A stretch of 64,000 nucleotides of DNA from Orthonyx spaldingii (Eukaryota; Chordata; Aves; Passeriformes; Orthonychidae). Shown here one piece after another: positions 22,021 to 33,500 of this stretch (position 1 is its first letter; each line of letters begins with the position of its first letter). A program made the translations under genes and the position numbers. The notes beneath the pieces are model-generated. The model made no database searches, had not been told where the DNA came from, and was given only the letters and a program-made list of their open reading frames with translations. The stretch is from contig VZTJ01003847.1 in NCBI GenBank assembly GCA_013397795.1, positions 645,905 through 709,904 of the forward strand, read 5' to 3'.

Positions 22021-25000
22021 ATAACCTTCCAGTGAACGAGTGCTGATCAAAAATGAGAATGTTCATCTAAGACAACCTTTCCACAGACCATGCATTTTAT
22101 TAATATTTTTGTGGGCATATACACTTTTTTACTGTGTAAAAAGGATTCAGATGGAAGTTACATTTTTTGTAATATATGAAGAGCCTGTTGATCTTTGAGA
22201 ATAAGAACATAATAAATTTTTCCTACTATATTTGTTGACTTTTTTTTTTTGTATTCAAAATTTATTTTGTAATTTTTCCACTGCTTGCCTTGGTAGGAAA
22301 CTCAGGGGTAAAATTCCATTACATATACGAAATTGATAGCTAGCTAGAAAAAGAAAAGCAGATGGCAGCCAAGCAGAAGTACCAGATGTACACTTCTGCA
22401 TCTTTTGTATGGATCGAGACACCTGGGAACACAAACTTCTATTTTTACAGTACAGGAGTTCATTACTCATATTTGAAAATTCAGAATTTTTCTCTGATAT
22501 TTCAGAGTGCACTAATATATTCCTGTCAGTGCATCAAAAAGTTGAACCCAGGTCATTGGCATACATGCCTGCTGTGGGCAGTTCATATTCCCAGTTTGGG
22601 GTGGCCAGGCAAACTCCTGGAGCTACAAACAAATTTCAGGCAAGTGCCTTGTGTTGCAAATGCTTTTTCTCCATTTGGGGATTCTGGCTTTATCTTGTGG
22701 GGAAACTGGGCAAATACAGCTGGAATGAGGACTGCATAGGAGGAAGAGGATGTTTACATTTTCCCCTGTATTTTCTCAGAGCTTTCCATCAAGATATTTA
22801 AGCATGTGACTCTCCAACTACTTTCTTTCAAGTCCAGCTTATTGAGGTTTGTTTAATATCCAGCTAAAATAGTTCATTTCTAGCTCAGTTGGAACTTCAG
22901 ATCTTTTGTTGTGAAGTCCCTTTCTTGAGCTGCTGTGGTTTTCTTCTTTAAACAACTGGGAGACAAAGACCTAGTGCAGTCCTGTTATGTAGGTTTTCTC
23001 TGCATGGAGAGGTCAACTTCTGCATTGAAAATCACAACCAAGAGATAAATGCATTAGAAAATAAAGTTTAGTTTTCTTTTCTTTACAGACTGACATATAT
23101 CGTTTGAAACATTAAAAATAGAAGATCTGGAAGTCTTAACTGGGTGTCTGGTGTGTATAAAAATTCTAGGGTTGTTTTAGACTTGCTAGAATTTTGGCAA
23201 GATTCTACAATCTCCATTTCAGACTCCTAACCCTGGGCTCAAGTTTTACCACGATGGATTGACTTGCGGGGTTTTTATGGCGGGCTTAGATACCATTTTG
23301 AGGTTTGGAAGAACAACACAACTAGGAATTGATATCACTGACAGAACCCAGCTAGGGGTGTCCAAAAGCTGATAACACCCTGAAAGCAGCACTCTGTAGA
23401 TGCATTTTGTAAAATGCTCTGGATTGAAATAAAAAGGCTCCTTCTGAGCCATTTTTTTGTACAGAGGTGCAATACCTGCAAGATGAATTTTTAGTTTCAA
23501 AATAGTTGTAAAAACACACTGTTCTTTCAATGGCACATATGCTACAGAGGGAACAATAACACCACTGCAAGTAAGGATTCTGCACTTCTTATTGCTTTTT
23601 AACCTTCTCCAGACTGAAAATTTAAGTGTATGGTCCCTGCCTGACTTCTGGAATTTGGATACAAGAAAATAATTTTTGTGGAGTAAGTTAGTATCACTTA
23701 CTTCCCAGTGACTGCCTGATACGTAGGAGGTATTTTCGCCTTTTCACAGCATTCAGGAAAATAACTTTTTTAATGCTTGGGTATACATGAGAAATTTATG
23801 GCTCTATCACTAATAGTAGTATTCAGAAGAGCCTAAGTTTTCAGTTAGAGGGTAAATCTAAAATGGAAAACAGCAGTTTTAAGGTAAACTGTGCTGTAAA
23901 CCTTGATATCAGTGTTCTGTTTTTAGCTTTATTTGTCCATGAAATGTAGAAATCCAGGGACTCACATTTTAAGTGAACTCCTGAAATGGGTGTTTCTCCT
24001 GGGGTAACTTTCTCTTGCTGGACAACTTTGTCCTTGTCCCTGCTTTTCATACAAATGGCTATAAATCAGAAGTAATGGTGTGAAGCCTATGAAACACGGC
24101 AGTAAAAACACAGGAGATAAATATCAAAGCTTTGCCTCGATGCTGTCAATTTGGTTTGCCTTTTCCTTTCTTTTTTAGGAAGGTACTTCTGGAGATAAAT
24201 GTCCCCAGGATGCAAATGCATTGGTTGTACCTCATCAAAATCAAGCTGGTTTGATTTCACTGAGGCCGGTGCAGTGTAGCAAAGGTGGATTTGCCTTTGT
24301 GTTGATCTGTTGTAAATAAACTTGCTTCTTTCTGGAAAAAGTCTCCTTCTGGCAGTTAGCTTGCATCCGGATCCTCTTTTCACTGCCCTCCTTTTCTCTA
24401 CAGCTCCCTGGTGTCTAGTTACTGCTTCCGTGCAGGAAGCACATGACACTGCGTGTGCGGAGCCGTTGGGTGAATAGGGAAGACAGATGATGCTCTGTGG
24501 GCACAGCAGCAGTGAAACCCAAGATGTGCCAGCCATTCTGAGCACAGGCTGAACTCGAACCTTTGCGTGAGGGTATTTAGCTGGCAGCAGCTCTGCCTGC
24601 CATATGCAGCCAAGGGTGTAACGGTAGGGAAAGGAAGAATGGGAGAACAAAGCCTATTTTCCTCTGGTTTTAAGGAGTAAACGTTATCTTTGGATGTACT
24701 TTGAGATCATCCAGAATTCGAGGGGGGAAAACATTAAATCGGGGGTAGATCAATCAATGTTTATACCTTCTTCCAAAAGAGCAAGAGTCATTTAGGATGC
24801 TAATGCTATCTCTATTCCACCCAGGCAAAGTGTCACAGCCCTTTCCCTGACCCCAAGGCCAACACACAGCCTGTGCCAGAGGTCATGAAGGGCCACTGCT
24901 GCAAGCACTGGCACAGACACAGTCTCAGGTGTGTTTTCAGCATACAGTGTGTAATATGGACTTATGTTCCTAAAGTGAAAGCCAGCTATTCTGTTGCTTT

Positions 25001-26360
25001 GATAATGTTGGTTTCAGTTCCTGCTACACTTTTTTCTCTTGAAGTCCTGTTTAAAAAAAGCGCTATTGCTGCTGTTCTTAGAGCAAGTCAGGCAGAGGAA
25101 CTGGGAGAAATTTACCAAGCATCTGATCTTACAGTGGAAAAGTAAAAATAAACCAGGCTTTTTTTGGCATGAATGAGGGAGGCAAGAAGGGTCTGAATCT
25201 GACATGGGTACCTTTATTTTTAAAGAGCAGATTTGTTGCACACACCTCTTCTCTGCAAATTCAGGACTACTTCACGTAGTCTCCAAAATTCCATGGTGCC
25301 TGCAATCATTGCTACCATTGCTCAGCTAAGTGCTCAGGGAAAGCAAACATAGCCAAATTAATAGTTTGAAGCACGTGTCCATATTTTTATCCATACTGTA
25401 AATAAGATCAGGAGCTGTGGCTTACATAGGTCAACTGGTCTTGAGTAAAATACCAGCTCCTAATTAGTGAGGGTACTTAAGACTGGTGGCTAAGTGTATG
25501 CACAGCCCAGACAGAGCTGATTAGGCTCTGACATACCCATGAACAGTGTGCAGTGTGTTATTTGCCCAACACATTCCAAACCATTTCCCACAGAAACCAG
25601 TAAAATACTATTAACATTGTTAACAAACTCACATCTTTCTGTATTTTCCTATTACACTTTGGAGAACAACCTGTCTCTTTATTAGGGGACACTATCTGCA
25701 GCAGCAGAATTACAGACCGTGACAGGGGCTGTCAGACACTGCTTCCTGTGCAGACATGACCCGAGCAGGGTTCGGGGGAAGATTGCTTACTGAAGTGATA
25801 TCTACCCGCCTCTCCACATGAGTCAGACGGCCAGTTTTCCAGGGTATGTGTCAAAGCAGATTTCAGAGGTTGAGTGGAAACAAGGAATGTTTTGCCTGCG
25901 GCTGTGGAGGCAATGAAGGACTGGGGTGGATGCACACGCCCTGATAATGCACCGTGCTGGCCACCCTCTGCTGCAATTTGGGCCTCTGTCTCTGCCCATC
26001 CATCTCTTATTACTTCAGTACATTTCTCTGCATCACCACCATAAAGACACAAACCTTAAGGTAGGGGAAGGCCCGGGAATTTCCCAGAATGTGTTGGAAG
26101 TGGTGTGGCCTATGTGTCCCCGGCACAGATGGTGCAGCGGCCGAGGTGCCCTGCCCTGTGCGCAGGAAGAGGGGCGAGGGACTGGCCACAAAGCACCAGT
26201 CTGTACCCACCAGCCTTGCCTGGGCCAGACACACCAGCCACCAAAATGGTTACAGGAAGGAGGTGACGTTGCTCCTTCCTCGGGGATGTTGTGGGGATTA
26301 TTTACATCATTACCATCTCCATGTGGTTCTCCTGCACCCAGCCAAAGCCACACAGCCTTT
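22021..26360. other. Intergenic stretch, no gene recognised
   Basis: Between the TATDN3 relic and the FLVCR1 5' flank. One 187-codon frame on the minus strand (24087-24650) is the longest unexplained frame but has no recognisable domain and no convincing splice or promoter context. Nothing else stands out. Confidence 0.7.
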
Positions 26361-26366
26361 ATAAGC

Positions 26367-26425
26367 TCAGTTTAAAAGACTGAAAGGAGTGTGTATATCT
26401 CAGGTTCAGTTTAAAAGACTGAAAG
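26367..26425 (+). repeat. Two-copy 20-bp direct repeat, then GT tract
   Basis: TCAGTTTAAAAGACTGAAAG occurs at 26367-26386 and again at 26406-26425 without mismatch. A short GT/CA-rich stretch follows to about 26450. Confidence 0.85.
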
Positions 26426-26459
26426 AAATGTGTGTGTGTATGCACACATACATCACTCA

Positions 26460-26576
26460 GATGTTGAGATGTCGGGATTGGAGCAGGACAGGAGCAGGAG
26501 CGCAGGGATTGTGCAGCTAAGGAACCACGAGAAAGATGGACAAAGAAAACGGGAGCAAAGGCGTGAACAAAATAAC
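26460..26576 (+). repeat. Direct repeat copy A flanking FLVCR1 exon 1
   Basis: About 117 bp shared with 28678-28796 at roughly three-quarters identity (GATG-TGAGATGT, GCAGGACAGGAG, GCAGGGATT, GGAACCA-GAGAAAGATG, GTGAACAAAATAA). Copy A lies about 0.3-0.4 kb before the FLVCR1 start codon. The family is not recognised; it may be a piece of a transposable element. Confidence 0.75.
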
Positions 26577-26619
26577 ATCTCCACCTACCCATAACCACAT
26601 CCACACACTCCCAACATCT

Positions 26620-27520
26620 CCCAGCAGCACTCCCACCGCCCGGAACGCACCGCGGCGCCCCACTCAGCCGGACCCGCCCAGCCTCGGGGCCGCCTCCCGC
26701 TCCTCCCGCCGGGCTCGGCTGCNNNNNNNNNNNNNNNNNNNNNNNNNNNNNNNNNNNNNNNNNNNCGGCGGCGGGCGGAGGCACAGCCGGGTGACCTTGG
26801 CGGGCAGAACCGGCGTGCGCCCGCCGCCGCCAGCGGGGAAGCTGGGTGGGGAGACGGCCGAGATGGTGGAGGACGGCGGCGAGGAGGAGGCCGAGGGGGA
26901 GAGCGGGGAGATGCCGGCGGCCGCGGCGCCGCTGCAGCGCTGCAATGGCTTCCTGCCCGGCAAGGAGGCGGCGGCAGGCGGCGGCGAGCAGCCTGCCTCG
27001 GCAGCCCCGGCGGCTCCCGAGGCCGAGGCGATGCTGGCGGAGGGCGGCGGGCGGCCGGCGGCGCGGCCGGAGACGCGGCTGTCGCGGCGGCGGCTGGCGG
27101 TGCTGGCCGTGTTCAGCTGCTACTCGCTGGTGAACGCCTTCCAGTGGATCCAGTACAGCATCCTCAGCAACATCTTCGCCGGCTTCTACGGCGTCTCCTT
27201 CACGCAGATCGACTGGCTCTCCATGGTGTACATGGTGGCCTACGTGCCGCTGATCCTGCCGGCCACCTGGCTGCTGGACGCCCGCGGGCTGCGCCTGACC
27301 GCGCTGCTGGGCGCGGGGCTCAACGCGCTGGGCGCCTGGCTCAAGTGCGGCAGCCTGGCCCCCCAGCGCTACCCCCTGACGCTGGCAGCACAGGCCGTCT
27401 GCGCCGTCGCCCAGGTCTTCATCCTGGGGCTGCCCTCCCGCATCGCCTCCGTCTGGTTCGGCCCCACCGAGGTCTCCACCGCCTGCGCCGTGGCTGTGCT
27501 GGGAAACCAGGTAGGGGCTG
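26620..27520 (+). promoter_or_regulatory. FLVCR1 CpG island and promoter region
   Basis: Very CpG-dense sequence around exon 1, no TATA box seen. The transcription start cannot be placed because a gap interrupts the 5' flank. Confidence 0.6.
26723..26765. other. Assembly gap (43 N)
   Basis: Run of N in the GC-rich FLVCR1 5' flank; true length unknown. Confidence 1.
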
Positions 27521-30500
27521 GAGGGCAGCGAGGTGGGCTTCGGAGAAGTGGGCTTCCTTGGAGTTCGGTGTCGAGTTAAAGACCAGGTGCTTGAGTGGGA
27601 AAAGGCTTTCTCCAGGATGTGGTTTTGGGAGAGTGGACAGGTGAGGAAGCGGGGCCGAATGTAAGGAAATGCTGCGTGCCGCGCTGCCCGGCCAGCCTTG
27701 CTGTGCAGGAGCCTGGCCATGTGGCAGCGTGTGGCAGCTCACAGTTTCCATCAGCTGCCGGCACTACATCACTCGAGACCCTTTTCAGAAGTGGTCCTGC
27801 TCCACTTCCTCTTGCATTTTGGCATTTGGATTCATGTGACTGAATCCACCCCCGGCTGGAGGGGTGTGAAGTACGTGAACTTTCATGAAGAGCCCCAGCG
27901 CCAACATATATTGGTTTCTGCTTTTTAAAATACGGCCTCTAATTGCCAGGTGCCAGTAGTCAATACCCTGGTGACTCGTGAAGTTTTGTGTCACGCTGTG
28001 ATAGTTCACATCACTGTGGGGAGCTGATAACTGAGTCACGGATTTCCTCAAGCTCCCTGGTCCTGGCCAGTTTCAGAGAGCTGGAACAGGTGCAGGTATG
28101 ATACTTGGTTTTTTTTCCTCCTATAGCCTTGTTCTCACCTCCTGCCACTGTCCCAGCTTTTTTTTTTTTTTTTCTCCTGTGGCAAAAAATTTGCTAAGAT
28201 TCAAGACAGCATCACTGGTGCAGGCTGAGGTCATAGAGTTTGGTCAAGGTAACAGGGGCTTTGTTTTTTCTCACGTGAGTCTAATGATTTTATGTTTGTG
28301 CACTTTGGATTATTACGGTGATGACATTAGTGTTATATATTTACATTTAGTGTTGTAACCTAGCTGATTCATCATTAGCTGATATCTGACTGTTCGCAGT
28401 TTTTCCAAAACAGGTTTTTTTTGCATCGAAGTTTTCCAGTGGACAAGTCAACTGCCCCTTTTGGACTGAAGATTGCAGAAATTATTGGTTGTTTCAGCAG
28501 TGAGGCAAAAATTTTGGATTGGCATCCTGATATCAGGTTAAAGGCTTCTTTGGCAGCTAAATTTCTACTCTTCCTGACATGTACCAGTTCTCCCAGTAGC
28601 GAGGAGTTACTGGGTTTTCAGTTCTGCAGTAGAGTGTCAAGTATCCAGCTTGGAGCCTGAAACTGATGCTTCACTTGGATGCTGAGATGTGGGGTTGAAG
28701 TGGCGCAGGACAGGAGTGGGAGAGCAGGGATTTTGTGAATAGGAACCATGAGAAAGATGTACAAGGGAGACAGGATAAGAATGTGAACAAAATAAGCTGT
28801 CGTTATTTCTGGAGCGTATTCCCCTCCAGAAGCTAGGACTGATCTCAGCGTGCCTGCTGAACTGCTTGCTGGTCCTCTGCCAACAGAACAATAGAATTTC
28901 TCTATTCTCAGGTTTTGCTTTCTTAAAAAAACCCCCAAAACTCTCAAAATCTACATTGAAAGTGTAGTGAGATGAGGCACTTGGAAGTTAGAAGTAATGT
29001 TGTCTGTGTATCCCGTTGCAGTTTCCTTCTGCATACGCATTCCCATCGGGTCTCACTGTACTGGATAATTGCATGAGGTGAACTATGTAACAGAACAGGT
29101 TGCTATTACCCACTGAGCTGTTGGTCATCTGATTGCTTATCAGATACTGTGTATAACTTCAGACCTACAGTAAACAGAGCTGGGACCATAGGTAGAGGAG
29201 GAACAGAGCAGTTATCAAAAATTAGATCTTACCCATTACTTCCTGAGATGCTGATCATTTGCAATTGGAACACAAATCACTGGGAATGCAGCGATGTACC
29301 TGTCAAGGGTTGTTAGGAGTGCCAGATCTCCACAAGTATTTAAAATCTTTAATGAGGCACACCAGACTCATTGGAACACTTCCTTCTGGCCTTAGATGTA
29401 AACGATGGAAAATGGTATCACTCGACTTTGTTGGAATAGTGTGGGTACTGTATGGGCTCCTATTGGGGGAGGAAAAAATACACCTAAAGAAAAAAGTAGC
29501 TGTGTACTCAGTTCATGTTTGTGGGATTCATATACTGAAGTGTGAGGACAAAAGGAGACAAATTCTTTGTGTGACCACTGGATACTGTGTAAATCTGGTG
29601 GCCTGGGGGGGAAAAAGCAAGCAAAACTCTCATCAGGGTAGGCAGAAAGAATGCTTTGTAAGCCCAGTGGCACACCTCTAATGTGTGTAGTTTCTGGTTG
29701 TTGTACTTGCTACTCTAACAGGTTTTGGTGCTCTTTTAAAATTTAATTTTACCTAAAATAAATGTTCTAACACTTTAAAATGCTATTTAGTTTTGGAGGA
29801 GCAGAAGAGAGAAATTGGAGAGTAGTCCAGGACTTGTTCCTTCATGTTTTAAAATGCTTTATATATATATATATACCCAAAATTTTAGTCCCTGTTTTAT
29901 GTCTCTTTAACACAAAATCAGTTGTTATGTTGGAATTTACTCCAGATACAAACCCACTACCACTTCATTCTGTTATTTTTCTTTATTTCTTTAGCAATAA
30001 TTGTTGGGTTTGGTTTTGTGTTTCTTAATAAGGATATTCCTCTTCTCTTGCTTTTCTCTCCTCTGTCTGTTCTGCAGTAAACCTTGCAGTCGGCCTTTGT
30101 AGTGGCAGGGCTGTGACATCAAATGGAGAAGAAAATTTCTACAAGAGTAGCTGGAGTCTTGTGTCATCTCTAGCCCTTCGGTTGCAGGATGACTGATAGA
30201 AATTTATGTTCATGCGTGCTACTTTCCTGTGAAAGATTCTTGTATAAGTACTAGGTGTAGTGTAAATATATACACTAAGTATAGTATTGTAGTTTAACTG
30301 AGAAATGAAAAGGTTAAAACCTGAGTTATGGAAAATCTGATTGTAAAACAACATCAAGAGCAGGTGGAAGTATGATACTAAAGTTTTAATAATGCTTATT
30401 ATGATGACAATTCTGAATTCTACCTGTTAACACTTTTCACTTCTGTGAATTTTTATGTTCATAAGGAAATGATTTTTGGTTTTCTTTTCTTGCTTTACAG

Positions 30501-33500
30501 CTTGGTACTGCAATTGGCTTTTTGTTGCCACCTGTTTTGGTTCCAAATACACCGAATGATATTGATCTTATGGCACATAACATTGGCATCATGTTCTACG
30601 GAACAGCGATAGTGTCCACACTTTTGTTCTTCTTAACAGGAGTTGGTAAGTGTTTAAATTACTGCAATTTACATGCTGACTATAGGGAGTGTTTGCAACA
30701 TCTCACTTAAAGCAGCTGACTGCTTAAAGTAGTCAAGGTTGCAATTTTTCCAGTTTTTGTTCATTTACCTGTTGTGCCAGGGTTAAGAAACAATTTCACT
30801 CTATGCTGTGCTTCACATGTGGTGGTCTCTTTCAGAATATTTAGTTCTCTTAGTTTCTTTGCTACAAGGACATTATGATATAATGTGAATTCACTCTGTT
30901 AATCTTACAATTCAGATACAAAGGTCTCAACACATTGCCGATGAAGTCTGCCTTTGACCATATTTTGGTAGCAATCAGATGTGACCAAATAACAAATAAC
31001 ACATCCTTTGTGGATGTGACTTAATTCTTCCATGAGAAAATCTAGAATATTTTTTTTGTTGAGGTGTTAAAACTGCAAGTCAATCTTCTGAAATTCATCA
31101 AGCTGAAACACTTCAAAAAATAAAGAAAAGAGAGCACATTAGTTTGGTAGAGATGAATAAAAAATTGTTCCTTCTTCTTTTTCCCCAGTGTTTGAAGAAA
31201 AGCCCAAATACCCTCCTAGTTACTCTCAAGCAGTCCTGCAAACTAAACCTCCTGAGGATTACTCTTACAAGCAGTCCATTATTAACTTGTTCAAAAATAT
31301 TCCATTTATGCTTTTGCTGATCAGTTATGGTAAGTGGTGCTATCTGCCTGTAGTCTGGCAGAAAGGTTCAAATGTGGGCCAAAAGCACAGAGAATTTTAA
31401 TTGTAGGGGGTGTTTTATGGGAGAGGGAGGGTCAACCTTTTATATACTCAGGTGCCAGTGCTGGCAAATCTGTAAGGATGCAAAACACCACTTATAGGCC
31501 CAGTGAAGAGATTTTACCTGGCACATAAAAGGTTTTGTGTTGTGAGTCTTAAACATCAGAAGATGAATTCTTTAGGGTAGCAGATCTGCATGGCTGCACC
31601 TGGAATGACTGAAGCTTTTTTCTTTGTACTGCAGGTATTATGACTGGGGCATTTTATTCTGTCTCCACATTATTAAACCAGATGATAGTAACTCATTATG
31701 AGGTAAGTTTCTTGGATCTTATCTTTATCTTTTTCACTGTACATTTGCAGAGGTGATATTTATTTTGTAGGTGCTATGTGTGCTCAGACATTTGGTTTCT
31801 TTTATACCTCTGTACAGTTTCTTGTGCCATGCAGCTATGGGAGTCATAGCAGTGTTTGTTTGCACTTGTGACTGCCAAGAGGTCTGAACTTGACTCTGAG
31901 TGGAAGCAAGTTATTAATGAGCACCATATAAATATTTGTTGAAAGGGAGAAGAAGTGAACGCTGGGAGAATTGGCTTGACACTGGTGGTGGCAGGAATGG
32001 TGGGTTCGATTATTTGTGGTTTGTGGCTGGATTACACTAAAACATACAAGTAAGTGTGGGTAGGCATGTGTGGGGTTAGGGGTAGGAGAGTGGTGCAATT
32101 GCATTAGGAAAATACTCCAATGTAAGGGCTGAAATGAATGGCTGATGAAATGCAGTTCGTCCCTGATCCTTTAGTGGCCTTGATGGAAACAAGTTTCTGA
32201 GGCTACAGCAAAAGCTCGAGACTCTTACTGGTTATTGGCCAAAAGAAATGAGGGAGCCGAATGCAAAGATGCAAGGGGTTTTTCCATCTACTCCTGTCTC
32301 TTCAGGAGTGTCAGGCTAACAAGGAAAACACTGTAGGTCCTACATACAGCGGCCAGGTGGCTCAGTGGGCTTCTTCTCCTAGGACAGCATAAAGTCTCAA
32401 AGCCTACCTTGCATTGTTTTTAAAATGGCCAGTTGATGGATTCTCAGTTTTTTAATGCTACTCCTGATCCTATTAGTAAGTGTAACATTTGCTTTAATTC
32501 AGGGGATGACCATGGAGCAGAGCTCTGTTCTGGGGTAGGAGCTCCTGGGTCTGTCATCCAAAGTGTGTTGTCCTCAGGAGTGAGCACTGCCCTGGAGCAC
32601 TGTTCGTGACAGAGTAGTTCTCCCCTGTGACTCTCAGTACATTATGTACCTCTACAAACCTAATGGATGTTAATGCTGTAGATTGGCTTTGTTTCTGCAT
32701 GTGTTTTGGCTTATAAATATGTACTTTAAGAATTTGGAAGACATCCCGTATTCTAGATTCAAAATAAATGGAACACTGTAATGAGATTTGTTTGACTTGC
32801 CTCTTGGTAGGCTTTTATTGCTAATAGTGCTGGACTCAGCTGCTCCTGTGTTGATGTATGGTGTAATGGGCAGCACTGCAGAATGGACAAGAGGTACAAC
32901 ATAGTGGAGAACTAAAATAGTCCTAAGGTAGTATTATGTGCTGTGATTGTCCATTCTTTGAGAGTCTGAGTAAGTGTCCTTAGCTTTGAGTGAAGCAGCC
33001 AGATAACCAAGACAATTAAGAGTTCAGGAAGGGATATGTTCTCACTGCATGCTAAGTTTGAGGTAGAATTACATGAAGCAAATTTTACAGCTTTAGAGTG
33101 TCAATTGTTAGGAGTATGTAATGTTCATGTTATTCTTTCATGCTTCAGCAGTGTGTTATGGCCTTCTGTTAACAATGTTAATTTTTTGTTGTTGTTGGGT
33201 TGCAGGCAAACTACTTTGATTGTTTACATTCTCTCTTTCATTGGGTTGCTGGTATTTACCTTCACCCTGGACCTCGGATACCTTATAATAGTGTTCGTGA
33301 CTGGAGGAGTACTTGGGTGAGCAATTAAAAAGCACTACAAGACTTACTGCAGTTCTGTTCAAAAACATATTTAAATGTTTTAACTAGATAATTCTACTGT
33401 GTATTCTGTCACCATGATCTCAGCCTATGCCTTTAGCTCACAGTACAGGTAGGGTTTACTAGGGTTTCACCTTCTGTTCCATCAGAATAAATCTAAAGTA

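Noticed and set aside
24087..24650. 187-codon open frame on the minus strand
   Set aside because: No recognisable domain, atypical residue composition, no clear splice or promoter context, and overlapping shorter frames; treated as chance.
26359..27720. 453-codon minus-strand frame opposite FLVCR1 exon 1
   Set aside because: Crosses an assembly gap and is the complement of a CpG-rich coding exon; its low-complexity residues have no homology.
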